Shown: in pieces, positions 35,535 through 48,026 of the stretch | Layout: every line of letters starts with the position of its first letter | Position numbering within the stretch: position 1 is the stretch's first letter | Assembly (NCBI GenBank): GCA_015680685.1 | Contig: MNCI01017913.1 | Coordinates: forward strand, 2,205,940 to 2,262,179 | Source of the DNA: Gnetum montanum | Lineage: Eukaryota > Streptophyta > Gnetopsida > Gnetales > Gnetaceae | Direction of reading: 5' to 3' | Length of the DNA stretch: 56,240 bases | Made by a program: the position numbers and the translations under genes | Notes under the pieces: model-generated | What the model was told of the DNA's origin: nothing | Seen by the model: the letters and a program-made list of their open reading frames with translations, nothing else | Databases searched by the model: none

Positions 35535-35628
35535 GAAAATAACTCTATGTTACATAAAACCACAAGTTATGACTATTCAANAGAGAAAATAACTCTATGT
35601 TACATAAAACCACAAGTTATGACTATTC
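35535..35628. repeat. Exact 46-bp repeat around a single N (assembly artefact)
   Basis: The 46 bases before the N at 35,581 (ending AGTTATGACTATTCAA) are repeated exactly just after it. In an old element with diverged repeats, an exact copy touching an N is best read as an uncollapsed overlap. Confidence 0.8.
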
Positions 35629-35676
35629 AAACAATGAGATGAGATGGACTTAGAAGGGATTACAGAAATCAGGACA

Positions 35677-36052
35677 TGAGGTTTCTTACCATAGGAATAA
35701 TGAATTCTTGTGTTTTATTATGGTTATAGTAATCACTAGCCTTTCTATCCAAGATTCAAACCAAGTCTAGACCACATTCTAATGACATTGCATCATGTCA
35801 TCTCTTGGGATTACAACTATAAGACTATCAATGTTGCAAGGATTATTGTCACTTGGTGTATGAGGTTTCTTACCATAGGAATAATAAATTCTTGTGTTTT
35901 ATTATGATTATAGTAATCACTAGCCACTAGCCTTTCTGTCCAAGATTCAAACCAAGTCTAGACCACATTCCAATGACATTGCATCATGCCATCTCTTGGG
36001 ATTACAACTATAAGACTATCAATATTGCAAGGATTATTATCACTTAGTGTAT
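35677..36052. repeat. 184/192-bp tandem duplication in Ath-A spacer
   Basis: Unit 1 is 35,677-35,860, unit 2 is 35,861-36,052, both starting TGAGGTTTCTTACCATAGGA. Unit 2 has an 8-bp insertion (agccacta). The Ath-B spacer has one copy, so it arose in Ath-A. Confidence 0.85.
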
Positions 36053-36940
36053 TGTCGAAGGGAGGATTTTATTCATGGCACTTTTTTATTTTTTAGATTT
36101 CTAAGAAGCCACCTACATTCAAGCATGGGTAACATGTCTTTCTAGTGGAACCCCTAGAAATTTATTTTCTGCACTTTTATTTTTATTTGTGTCACCCTAT
36201 TTAGGTATCACTTATTTTACTCTTACTCCCATTTTTTATTATATCTACAAGGATGTAATACAACCTTAGCAACATGATAAAACTCATAAAACTAATCCAA
36301 AAGAATCCACAAACCCCCTTGATCTCGCACCCTTATCATTCCCACTTGGTTCTTCACTCTTTAGTCTAGGAATAATGATCACAAGTTTATTCTTAGTTGT
36401 ATGATGGAAAAGAATATCATTATGGCCATGGTAAGAACCTCTTATTAATGGAAAAGATGGATGGATGATGTGGGCTCACTATTCAAATAATTAGTTCCTT
36501 ATGACTTGATAACATAGAGAAATCTTCACCTTATTGGACTACATGTTGCCTTTATGTGTAATATGTCTTATTAGTAATCAAAACTATTTACAAAGGGTTT
36601 AAAAACAAAGTATGAAAGAAATAAAGAGATTGTAAAAATTATTAAAAAGTGTAAAGAATGAAAAATATGAAAAGAATAGAATGTGTTAAAGAATCAAAAG
36701 AAATTAAAGAATGTCAAAAATTTAAGAAATGAAAAGTGTCAAAGAATCTGGAGTGAAAATAGTTGTGAAGCAAAAAATGAAAAAGCACTTATTAATTCTA
36801 GAATCAAAGTAAGGTATCTCCCCCATGACGAAACTCATGAACAAGTATTCAAAAAATGCTCCCTAGATCTCTTGGATCATACACTCCAGGTGGTTCACTT
36901 ACCATCTTTATTGATTTAACTTTTCAATTATTATCCTATG

Positions 36941-37700
36941 TAATCTTGATGGTAGTTGAGCTTTGATTACCTAAGTTCCTATTTTCTTTTCCTTTTGGTG
37001 TATGATTATAAGTTGTTAATGTCATTTTTGGGTCCTTAGTTGGATTCATCTTCTTATAATTGGAGTTACTAAGTGGATTAGATTGTTCCATGCATTGGTT
37101 GGATAATTTTTGGTTCTTAGTTAGTGGCCATGGGGTATCTTTTGGTTTTGTGGCTTCTACGCTTTCTTACATGCACCTATTCTTCACACTTGTTATGGAC
37201 TGTTGTGATAATTATGTTAACATTTTGAAATGTTAGTCCATGATTGCACCCTTTATTTTTAGTTGTAATACATGGAATCAACTATGTGTGTATGGATCTA
37301 TGTTTATCCTTCTTAGAGATCTCAATAGATAGATCTCTCATACTTAGCTTACCATCAATTATGCTAAGCCATGCTCACCTCATGGTAATTGGAAATTCCT
37401 TATTAGCATTTTTCACATCAATTACTAGAAAATTTACTGGATAAGACCTCCCATTGATAGTGGTCACTACACCGTTAACCTATCCAAAAGAAAAGGTAAT
37501 AGACTGATCTACAAGCTCGAAACTAATGTTGCACATTTTCAATGGTGGTAGGTTCCATGCTTGATATTTTTTGTAAGAGATCAAATTTACCCTAGAACTT
37601 GAGTCTAATAGAGCTTTTCATAGTAAATTTATAGCTACTCATAGATAAATCAAAGGAATTCCTAGATCAATTCTCTTCTTAGGGAGTGGTCCTACCTTAA
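36941..37700 (-). pseudogene. Aspartic protease of Ath-A
   Basis: Minus strand: ALLDSSSRVNLISYKKYQ (about 37,620-37,560) keeps the D-S of the D[TS]GA motif with G to S. Then FELVDQSITFSFG, GRSYPVNFLVIDV (about 37,430) and FPITMRxAWLS (about 37,390-37,350), the diverged form of PIILGRPFL. Motif order and spacing are those of Athila proteases and of Ath-G. No RT follows. Confidence 0.7.
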
Positions 37701-40013
37701 TCTAGTTTGTGACTATTTCAATGAGCATGACAGTCTGTATGTTTGGATTAGATGATGAAAGAAGCTTATTGGTTGTAAAATAATTTGTGGTAGGGGAAGT
37801 TGTTCTTGATGAAGCTCTAATTCTACTAGCTTTTTTAAGACTTGTCCTAAAGAAAGGACATTTCTTTGTTTGGCCCTTAGTGTTGCTAGTAAGATTCTCT
37901 TTCTGAATGTTCACTACCCATGTAGCTTTCGTCTGCTATGATTGTGGTAGCAATTCCCCTTGCATTGTAGGTGGTGGCACTAGTGGTAAAGAGTTTGAAT
38001 TTTGATTTGAAAAATCAACTATTTATGGATGTACATATGAGTTTAAGTTCATCCTTGGTGGTGTTAGTCTATGGTATTCAATTAGATAATACTGTGGAGT
38101 CTAAACAATTGCATTTGCTAGTGAGATTGGATGCTAAACATAAGATCCATGAGAATCTAGTTTTTTGTATGGATATTGTTTCCTTGGCAATGGCATTGGC
38201 CATGTCTACAATTTCCGCCACCACTACTAATATTTCTCTTGTGGTTGAGGGTAAGCTCCTCTTCGGTAATAGGTTGGCTAGAAGGTTGTCCAATATTACC
38301 TTGAGGATAAAGAAGTCTTCTGGGCCCCTTCTTTTTGACAAAGCTTGGATGAGTGTATATACCCCAAATTCTTGCAAGTGGGCCAAAACAAGACAACATC
38401 CCTTAGGATGTTCATATTGGCACACCTTGCATCCTTCCTCTTCCTCTAAACTGGAGTCAGTGTACCCTTCAATGGTAGCAACTTTTCCTTTATGCTTGTA
38501 ACTGACTCATTCATAATCTCTTTTCTTTTTCTTTTTCTTTCCCCTGTTGAGTGCTTGTTCACTCTTTTCTTCCATAATCTTTAGGATTGTAGAAATATTT
38601 TCATCCAAAAAATCCCTGAATTTTTCTATCTTAGCTACTATATCATTAATTTATTTTTGAATAGGTAGAGTCTTTTGCTAAATAACATCATCTAAGGTTT
38701 CATCCTCTTGATTTTTGCATATTTTCATAGCTCTTTTTTGGATTGATGGATCTCTATTATAATCTTTAGTTGACTCCCTATTTGCTATATCACCCTCTTC
38801 TTTTGCCGCCTAATCAATTTTTCTTTGAATGCAATGAACAATCATTTCTAATAACCTTCCTTGGTCATAAACCCCAAGGATCTATCTGGTTTTACTTTGT
38901 AGCCCATCTACAATGTGCCTAAGTTATTTCTTTAATGAAAATCCATGGCCTAGGAACCTATGTAATAATAAATAGTATCTATCCATTATTGCATCAAGGG
39001 CCTCATGAATCCCTTGCTTCCAATCCTAAATTGGTTCTCTTAAATTTTGAGCATGATACTCCAACATCTAATGGATTTAGGTTCTAGTAACCTATACTAG
39101 CTCTCAACCTCCTTCACTAGTGTTCTTGGAAATAGCTTCAACTTTGGGTAGTCACTCTAAATTTTTTAGAGGGCATAGGCATCATGGTAAGCTTGAAGGT
39201 GATGTTGTTGATCAACGTTATAGCCACTTTCAAACCTTGACATGTTGTTCATGTCTAGCCATATGATTTGGCTATCCCTCATGTGTCTAGTTGGTATGTG
39301 GATAGCTTCCTAGATGTTTATCATGCTTTAGGTTGCAATCATTATGGTCAAGTTCATATGCTCTATTGTAGTAGTGATCCCTTTTATGCTCTTCATCTTC
39401 TTCATTCATGCTCTTCATCTTCTATATCAGAGTACCTTGAATATCAATCATGATGGCCATGAGTCCTCCTTTCTTCCCTATCATAGATCTAGTACTTATT
39501 ATTTTTTTGCCAAATTCCACCAATGATTATGATAAGGTAGATGAAGTATCAAGACAAAGATGCTAGCTTGTTCTGCCTTCATGACTCTTGTATGCTTCTT
39601 TATAGGATTTGGTAGGAACCCTTGGACTTGAGTCCCACTTATACCTTGAGTCAGTAGCCTCCCCCCTAGGTATCTCTACTAAAGTGAAATTAAGTTAGGC
39701 TTTGACAGGTTCCTCAAGTTTGATGATAAGTGTTTTTGAAGGCTCCTCATGGTTTTGGTGGAGTTGCTTTGAAATAAATGCATCAGCATCAAGTTCTTCC
39801 AAGACAATAGAAGTTTTGAGTTGCTTCCCTTTGCTATCAACATGTTTGATCTCCATGGTAGCATCTCTCCTCATCTAATCCTTTGTAGGTTCATAGGGTC
39901 TTTTCATGTGTTGAGTCACATGATATCCTTCTTGGATCTATTCCAAATGCATTCTCCTTAAGGTAGTTTGGATCATGTTAAGTGCTACACATTCTAGAGG
40001 CAGGACTATGTTG
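37701..40013 (-). pseudogene. gag of Ath-A, main part
   Basis: Continues in frame from the N-terminal piece at 48,832-49,017 when Ath-B is removed (codons CAA GGC span the site). A capsid-like core lies at 39,050-38,700 (YYLLLHRFLGHGFSLKK, IVDGLQSKTR), homologous to the Ath-B gag block YYSLLHKCPSHGFFQEEKHH. A Cys/His block CQYEHPKGCC lies at about 38,420-38,395. Several stops. Athila gag proteins form the particle core. Confidence 0.7.
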
Positions 40014-40018
40014 CCTTG

Positions 40019-40838
40019 TGATGAGTGGTGAGGCACCCCTACGTCCAACCATATGAATACGAGTGCATACATGTGATCTAATTGAACTCCATGGATGGGC
40101 TAATCGTTAGTTCTAGGATAGTTATTGTGCTTCATTGTTCATTTTCTTCCCATGTTGGACTAGTGGAAGTTTTGTCACATATGGTTTACTCCAAAGTGAG
40201 GTGTATGATGTAATTTTTAATGCTACTCCTACTATGGAATGATAATAAAGATTGATTAACTAAGGTATGAAATAAATCCTACATTTAACCTAAGGTGATG
40301 AGTATCCAAACTTGATTGTGCATACACACCTTGGGTTTCACATAATTGCCATTGGGATTACCAAACACTAATTTCTACTAGGTTACCAGATAATATACTT
40401 ATGTGTTCACAATAGGTCATACTCATTCTACTTAATGATGAGGAATGTAAATAACATTAATTGAAAATAGTAATAAATAAAGACATTGAAATTTTAATCT
40501 AAGAAAATCATGAATGCAAAGTGGATGTTGCAGTGATGTAAATGATCTCGATCTTTATTTCCAAACATGTAATGTGCCCAAGTACATTACACTCAAATAA
40601 GGATGCCATGCAACCATAAACATTACACTATGGGCATAGACCTGAACTAAAATTGAAAAACTTCTAACTAACTCTATCTATCTATCTTCTCTCTCTACCT
40701 TCCCTCTATATGATACTTATAAGCAAGCATGGAAAAAACAACATCGGATATTCAACATCACATATTGACTCTAATAGCAAATCCTTGATATCAAATCCAT
40801 GATATTAGAGACTCGATATCACTTCTAACGACTCACCA
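40019..40838 (-). repeat. 3' LTR of Ath-B
   Basis: 820 bp, TGATGAGTGGTGAGGCACCC to ACTCACCA. Next to it the plus strand reads TACCCCCACG, i.e. a short purine run (CGTGGGGGTA) on the coding strand, a weak polypurine tract. Confidence 0.9.
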
Positions 40839-41009
40839 TACCCCCACGATTGAATGAAAACTCATCCTTGAGTTTCATAAAAAATGGTGAAAGGTATGAG
40901 ATTATTAACTGATAAGACAATCATTGCATGGCAGTGGTGTTTTATTACAATAGAATTATGACACATTATGCGAATCATAATTAAAAAAAAAAAAAGAATG
41001 ATGAAGCCA

Positions 41010-43843
41010 CTAAGTTGTACCAAGAGGTGGGGGCTCTTCCACCATCTCCTTTCCTTTGCCTTCATCTCCTAGTTTTGGAGGCTTGTGATGATGTACCAGT
41101 GATTGAAATCTCTCCTTCTCTATTTTGGGATCATGCATAGTCCATGTAGATGATCTAATGTGTGAGAGAACTAGCACATCCCATGAACACAGCAACTACG
41201 AAAACATTTGATTGGATTTTACATACCAAGCCAAAAACTGTCATCTCTCCTCTTCAAATGCTTTGGCCTTATCTCTCAACTCTTGATAATCAACAAAGAA
41301 TCTAGCTAGGTCTAGAGCCATATCTTTATGTCCATGGTAGCTCACCTTAACTACCTCCAATTCTGTAGTTGCAACCACTAGCTTATCAAGAGCTACTTTA
41401 CAGTCAACAACCTCTTTTTCATACAACACATATGTGGTGGTTTCCTACCTCTCAAGCTCATTGCATGGGCACCCTGCTATCAACATGGCCAAGTTGGCAT
41501 ATCAAAGATTGGCCAACTCCATGTACTCTTTCAAATCAACAATTTGCAAGTCCCAACTTTTAACCTCTGCCTGGTGAGCAAGGGCATATGTATCCAAGAT
41601 GTTTCTCCAGTCGCATCATTGGACCACAAAAGAATCTATCTAGTCCTTTGCCATCCAGATTTCCTTTTCAATGACTTCTTTATGCATTCCCACCTAGTCA
41701 TGGAAGTGCTCCTTGAGGTGCTCATGCTTTTTGGCCTCGTTCTACCATGCACTTATTTCAATGACCAACTTTTGTTGAATACTGCATGCCTCCTCCATAG
41801 AGAGGGTTCAATTTTCTCAGGCGAGGTGACTCATGTCATGGTTGACCCATACAAGTTGCTCTCTTAGCTGGTGAATGCTTTCTTCTAACAAATTATTTTG
41901 CTACTCAATAGTGATCAACTTATTATTTCCTACAATTAATTGATTATTTTTTTTCTTGTAGGGTGGTAAGGGCCTTGAGATGTGCATGGGTTTGCACTTC
42001 TATGGTAGAAGTATTCCATATTGCCTACTCTTGTTCTTGTGCTAGGTTTTTATTCTCTTCTATCATCTAAGCTAATTGCTTAGTTTGAAAAGACTCCATT
42101 ATCTTGGGTTGGATTAATGAAGATGGATCCTGCCTTTCTTCCCTTAAGGTTGCGAGCTCTTGATGAAGCTTTCGGGCTTCTACTTCTGCATGCTCGACCC
42201 TATGCTTGGTGTTGACAAGTTTTCCTTTAGATGAAATCAATTCAAATTGTGTTATAGTGACATCACTGGGGATGTCAAATAAGGAGCTCATTACCTACCC
42301 TATCTATAGTAGTCTATCCAATACATCCTCATGTTCAGCCAAAGTCATGATGGGACCAGCCAATGGTTGCACATCCTATGCACCTGTGAGATCCGTTGGT
42401 GGTACAATAAGGATGTTAAAGGATTCTTTAATGTGGTCCTTAATAACGCCTACTGCACCCACCACATCCTGATGTTTCATGACTATAATTGTAGCTCCTT
42501 CACTAGTTTCGAGCAGGACTTGAAATGATGTGGCATTCTTAGAGATCTGTTGTGATGACTATGCCTCTCATCTAGACTGGAGTGAAACCTATCCTATGGC
42601 AGGATTAGTAGACACCATGGGCTGGATTTCATCATTAAGAACTTGAAAGAGGCTTGACTCATCAGGTGTTCCCTAGCTCACATAGTCTGAGATCCACCAT
42701 AGATGACTAAGTATAGTCCTATAATCATAAATTGAAGGTTGTTGCTAAGGTGGTTGAGATGATGGTAGTGGTTGTTTAGACTGTAGTTTGCGGTTGGGTC
42801 TTGCTTCCTACTGATACTTGTCCTAGACCAACTAGTACCTAAGCTATTCAATTTGTTGCTTTAGTTGGGTGATTTATCCTTTCTCTAGTTGCTACTCTTC
42901 CTATTCTTCTTCCTCTCTAAGATCGTTTCTTGGAGGTGGTAGTTTAAGCAATTTTGCAAAAGAAGCATTTTGAGCTTTGCAGGATACATCATTGGTATAA
43001 CCAAGGATTCTAGCACATTGACATGGTTGCCAGATTAGATAGGAGAATGGAAAAGTGAGCTTTTCCATATTTTCCTCTTCGAACTGCTACTTGATCTCCA
43101 TGAAGTATAGTTGGGGAATGTTGCCTTGAAATTTTCCCATTAACATAGCACATCCCTGGGTCGCATAGGTAGATAGATGATTGAGCCCCTTTGTTGGGAA
43201 CAAATGACATGTCCCAGTTTTGAAATAGGTATGCTCTTATATGCTCAGTTCATTATATGACTTATTCTTGTTGTCAAAAGCACATTTCAACCATAGATTA
43301 TGGCTCTCCAGATCAGGTTAGCTTGACAAAACTGACAATCGAGCTCCAACATTTGGCAAGTTTAGGGCTTCAGCAATTGCCTTGACAAAATAAGAGACTA
43401 TGACTCCACCAATTCTTATAGTGGTACCTTCTTTACCATGCCAAAAAAAATAAGTCTCCCCAAGGTACCATTCTACATTTTCAGAAAAAATTGGCCAAAA
43501 TGGAGATGCTTGCAACTGTGTCCTCACTGACTGATGGCCTAAACTCCATGAATAGCCCAAAGTTCCTTTCGATGATGACCAAGGTCAATGTGGTACATGC
43601 CTAAATGGTAGCAAGGAATTCTAGTGACAACGTGAGTTGTTGTCCTTACACTTGAGGTGTTGCCTTTGCTTGCACAGATTGAGCTTCAACAAGAACATCT
43701 ACAAGAGCTTCTTGATGGATGCTGAATGGCTATGCCTCCTACTCAATTAGTGGCCCTTGCTAGCCAGTTTGACTTCATTTTCCCCAATGGCATTTGTTTG
43801 AGCCCTATGATGGATCCCCTTGGGTTGCTTGTTTGGGGGCCAT
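41010..43843 (-). pseudogene. ORFX of Ath-B (unknown protein, about 944 codons)
   Basis: Start ATG at 43,841-43,843 (MAPKQATQGDPS), stop TAG at 41,010-41,012 (EPPPLGTT). Conserved with Ath-A over its length: SIHQEALVDV, QQLTLSLEFLATI, KEGTTIRIGGVIVSYFVKAI (about 43,420), CHLFPTKGLNHLSTYATQGC (about 43,190), FPFSYLI and ARILGYTND (about 43,000). The C-terminal half is rich in K, E, L and A with heptad-like spacing (for example VDCKVALDKLVVATTELEVV near 41,380), suggesting coiled coil. Breaks are mostly TAG/TAA. No known family is recognised; its location equals that of the extra ORF of Athila-type elements. Confidence 0.65.
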
Positions 43844-45960
43844 ATACAATTACAGAAAAAATTAGGTTACTAAGGGATCCTTGTATTAATCACGTTACTC
43901 ATCTATACCCTAGTCAATCTTCAGTGTACATTATAGCCATATTAGATTACAGAGTTAAGGCCTTACTTACTCTTTTTTCTTTTTAAAATGATCTAATAAG
44001 ATAGTTAAGGTACTTATGGATACATAAAAAGTATCTTTTTCATGGTGGGCAATGTTTATTTACTCATTTAGCTTTGATTTTACTTAGTGTATTAATTGTT
44101 CACCCTTAGAGTACCTTTCAAGAAATAGTGATTTTTGAAGAAGAAATATGACATTAGGTGAACACAAAAACCTGACCCCCAACCCCATGATGAAGATGAA
44201 CACTCTAGGGACAATAGGCATAAATGGCACGAAGAACTGAGTGTGAACAAGTGAGATATAGCATGTGGACGAAGGGCATGCACCAGAGAGAAAAAACTGC
44301 AAAAATTGCCCTATCATTGTGATGCAAAATGAAATTGGAAGTGTAGCTAAGTGTTGTATTTATAGATTTTATAACCCCAATATCAAGTACCTGACATCAA
44401 GGATCTGATATTAGAATGCCTAGAAAAAGGCTCAACTGACAATTTAAGAAAGGGAGAATAATTGGAGGGTAGAAATAAAAGAGTTGGAGGTACTAAAACA
44501 TTAGAGACTTGGGAATCTCATCAGGATAACACTAGGAAAAGGAATAATGCATAAAAGTGAAGAGGGTATATAGTTAGGAAAAGGTGGAATGATAGGCATT
44601 AAGGCACAGTGGAAGGTGCATAAATCAGATGGTATTGAAAAACAAGTAAAAGGCACAAGAGTTACACAAGTAGGTCCTCCCCAAGGCAGGTGCATGTCCA
44701 TGATGCCCTTGCATAACCACACCAAAAGGTGACTGTAGGTACCTAAGGAATTAAATGCAACTAATACCTATCACACAACATCACACAAATAAAAATAAAT
44801 ACACCACCATTAGTAGAGAATTGTGACTATGTACATCCAAATTAGAAATGAAAATTCAGTGAACAGTGAGGTGAGGAATGGAAAGCATGCTCAAAAGAGA
44901 GAACACATAACAGACTCCCAATATGGAGGTTGTATGAAGCCTTGTGTATATTTAGTGGTTAAGGTGACTTGACAACAACCATCCTAAATCTAGACCAAAA
45001 TCAACCACATCCAGTGACCTTGCATCAACACACTTGACCAATCCATCCTCTTAGGCAACATGGGTGTTCTCATAGATCAACCACCATCCTACCAAAAAGA
45101 AGAAGAGAGTAAAAAAAGTGCAAAATGACCTTAGTTAGAGGGAACCTTTAGGCATGGGTACATGTCTTTCTAGTTCCATAACTAGTGCTTGTAGTCCGTA
45201 CTCCATTATTTTGCCTAAGGGGTATGCTTTGAATTCCCATCAGTTTTCTCTCTCTCATTTTTTTTGAATGGGAACCACACCATGTAAAGACATATTTGAT
45301 GGGTTCAACTTCCTAGTGGTGTTTGGTGGTGGAATGATGGAAAACTGATGACAACATCCATATGTTCAAGGGAATACACTAGCACAAGTGTATCAAATCC
45401 ACTTGAAGTCACATCCCTTTCAATTCCTTTGAATCCTTCTTCAGGGTGCAGGATACCAAGCCATAGATTCATTATAGTTTGATTAGAAAAAGGGGCTCCA
45501 TCCTTCCAAAATAGAGGAAAACCATAGAATTAAGTGGATGGATGGATGACGTCAACTCACCATTCACATAGTTAAACATTTATGACAGAAACATCATAGA
45601 AACAAATCCCCACCCCAAGTGGACCAAAGTAAAGCTCACTTATTGATCGAGAACATTTAGGAATGGTGAATAAAATAAATTAATACAAAAAAACAATAGA
45701 AAAAATGAAAATAAAATAAAATAAAGTAAAACAAAAGAAAAGGAAGGATTATTTCGTAGTTAGAAAGGAAGATACCCCTAAGGACTAGGCATTGGAGGGC
45801 GATATGACCTAGCAAAAGGATCCATGCATTATGGATACATGGTATAGGGCATGCTTCCTGGTGGTGTCACACACATGGCATAAGGGTTGGATCAGTATGT
45901 CAATGTGGAAGATGGGGTAGCTTGAAATGTTTCTAGCATCCAACTGAGGTCGTGACAACT
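43844..45960 (-). other. Spacer of Ath-B between gag-side region and ORFX
   Basis: Noncoding, colinear with the Ath-A spacer. Contains a promoter-like block (44,357-44,420) and an A-rich run at 45,660-45,745. No pol motif on either strand. Confidence 0.6.
44357..44364 (-). promoter_or_regulatory. Internal promoter-like TATA upstream of ORFX, Ath-B
   Basis: The minus strand reads CTATAAATACAACACTTAGC, very like the Ath-A LTR promoter. Upstream (plus 44,370-44,420) are GATATTGG and TCTAATATCAGATCCTTGAT-type repeats that also precede the TATA in the Ath-B LTR. It lies about 510 bases before the ORFX start. Confidence 0.55.
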
Positions 45961-46690
45961 CGATGGCATGCATGGATTCTATTGTCTTGGCATAAAATCA
46001 GAATCCACGGTAGTGGTCAAAATAGAAGTAGAGACAACAGGCAACTTTGGTGCATGTATAGAAGGTGGTAAATCCAAAGGAAGGGACACGTCACTAGGTT
46101 TCCCTTGCATAGGAGTAGAAGATGTAGTGGGTGATTCATGGCCCTTACACTTTTTGGTGCAAATCATCCTAAAGAAGGGAAGTTTGTATGGCCATAAAGG
46201 GTTTTCATCTGATTAATCATTGGTATGCATAGTTGCTACACAAGTAGCCACTTGTGGCTATAAAGGATGTTGTACTGAACTGTTAGAATGGGTGATGATG
46301 TGTGAAGGGGAAGAACATGAGAGCTTGGAAAAGATGACAGAGGATACGTGGCATGCAATGGTGATGACATGGGAGATGGCACATAGTGATGGTATTCTAG
46401 TTAGTGGTACGCATGCGGTGAAGAAGAAGAAGAAGAATGGGAACTTATCAGTGAAATAGGCTCTTGAACGTATTACTCACATGAGTACAGATGGTGAGAT
46501 GGCTACCAAGTGGGTGATTCCCTTTCCCATGACTATGGTGGTTGCCACTATGATTGAGGTTAACCATAAGGCTAAGGATGGTTCCTACCCATGTGGTTAT
46601 AGGATGGACCAAAACTGCATGGACAAAAAGGTATTCTTTTGGGCTTGTGTTGGCATAAGAACTTTGGATTTAGTGTAGAAGCCCAATGCT
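45961..46690 (-). other. Broken gag-side region of Ath-B, protease not identified
   Basis: By position the protease should be here. I find only coding-like pieces (a proline-rich minus frame at 45,979-46,167) and no D[TS]G or ILGRP block. A plus-strand ORF with a KKKKK run crosses it and is judged a by-product. Confidence 0.35.
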
Positions 46691-47620
46691 CTTATAGATG
46701 TGACAATATTGGACATTGGCCATTTGGATGATCATAAAGGAAAAGGTCACATTCCTCATCTGCATTTGTAGTGGAGCTATCTGCCTTGCTGTCAATAGAA
46801 ATGTGTTTGTCTTGTTGGCCTTTCATCTCACTCATTTCACAATTTTTTCCTTTATGTTGAGATTCTTCTCTGAGACTGTGTTGTTCTATACTCACTTTTG
46901 TAGGCTTTGTGTATGATGAACCACTATCCTGAAGCCATGTAGACATTCTATTCAACCTTGCATGGAATTCATCAATTAGTTATTATATTGTCAAGGGATG
47001 TTGGGACATCTCCCTATGGAAAGTTTCCTTGTCCTACTCAATGACCATTTTTGTTACAACCATAGATTCCTGTTGGTGGTTTTCCAAACTTTTTTGTTTA
47101 CAAAACTCCCTTTCTTCTTTGGAAACCCATTGAATTAGCCTTAATATCTGATGGCCTTCTAATTCATGTAATTGGCCCTTAGTATATGTTCCAAGGATCT
47201 CTTTTGTTTGAGTTCGAAGCTCATCTATGATGTGGTGATGTTTTTCTTCCTGGAAGAAGCCATGGCTTGGACATTTATGCAATAAAGAGTAATAATAGTC
47301 CAAGGCCAAATCCAAGGGCTCATATTCTATTTGTTTCCATTTTTGAATCTTTTTCCATAACTGGAACACTCTAGGGTAAGTTTGATACTTGTCGTTGAAA
47401 AATTCTAACATTGTGGACCAATGCTTAATAAAATTAGGTTTCAATGACTAGTACCACATGACAGCTTAATCAAGAAGTATCTAGGAAAAGAGTTTTAACT
47501 TCTATCACATGTTGTCAATGTTCTATAAGGTACATGCATCATGGAAGGCTTTCAAATACTATTGTAGATTGGAATTATAGCCTCTTCTAAACCTAGGGAT
47601 ATACTCCATTTTGATTCATT
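46691..47620 (-). pseudogene. gag of Ath-B
   Basis: Open 47,444-47,034 (136 codons): FNDKYQTYPRVFQLWKKIQK, YYSLLHKCPSHGFFQEEKHH and IIDELRTQTKEILGTY match the plant gag core, which in Athila has the form FYxxFxxCPxHGFxxxxxxxxFYxGL. The region to 46,692 carries LYDHPNGQCPILSHL, the counterpart of the CQYEHPKGCC block in Ath-A. The N-terminal part (47,445-47,905) is broken. Confidence 0.75.
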
Positions 47621-48003
47621 TAATATGTTGATGCTTTTTGGGGATTCTAATAGCCTCCTAAATGTTCTCTAAGCTTCGAGTTGATAACAAGGGCTTAATT
47701 TATTCCTCAGACATCTCCATATATGGATGCTAAGTTGCATGAGTTTGATAACCCTGTAGGTAGTTGCAATGATGATATGAGCATTGCATTCATTGGTGTC
47801 TGTCATCGCATCTAGGATGATCACTCCATTGTGTGTCACTATATCTAACATTAGTTTTCTAGTGAATAGTTTCACCACTAAATAAATCACTAATGTCTTA
47901 TGCACGATACATGGAGGTGCATGTGTGACTTTTTACTCCTTGTTAAAAGATAAAGCATGGAAATTCCTACAATGAAGTTGTATGATATAACTATCTTAGA
48001 TAA
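47621..48003 (-). other. Leader and broken gag N-terminus of Ath-B
   Basis: One short minus ORF (47,669-47,905) of uncertain meaning. No intact start comparable to that of Ath-A is seen. Confidence 0.4.
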
Positions 48004-48026
48004 TTAGCACCATCCTCGAGTGCTAA
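48004..48026 (-). other. Perfect 7-bp inverted repeat at the primer site of Ath-B
   Basis: TTAGCAC and GTGCTAA separated by 9 bases directly abut the 5' LTR. This is where the primer binding site should be. Only the first eight bases on the minus strand (TTAGCACT) resemble the Athila-type TTGGCGCC with C/T and G/A changes. Confidence 0.6.

Larger units (their letters stand above)
34475..36940 (-). other. Spacer of Ath-A between protease and ORFX
   Basis: Noncoding but colinear with the Ath-B spacer (for example 'ctagaccacattccaatgac' versus 'ctagaccaaaatcaaccaca', and the GGATGGATGATG block). Contains the internal promoter-like block near 35,026, a 184-bp tandem duplication and an N artefact. 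No pol. Confidence 0.6.

Noticed and set aside
34875-36900. A third full LTR inside the Ath-A spacer (which would make two tandem elements)
   Set aside because: Only the TATA block and GATATC motifs match the LTRs; the TGATGAGT terminus and the rest of the LTR are absent.
37971-38501. 176-codon plus-strand ORF
   Set aside because: Antisense to the Ath-A gag zinc-finger region, whose minus frame matches Ath-B.
43726-43986. 86-codon plus-strand ORF
   Set aside because: Antisense to the start of ORFX; the minus frame is conserved between Ath-A and Ath-B.
46220-46678. Plus-strand ORFs with a KKKKK run as a gene
   Set aside because: Antisense to the Ath-B gag side, low complexity, no domain, no conservation with Ath-A.
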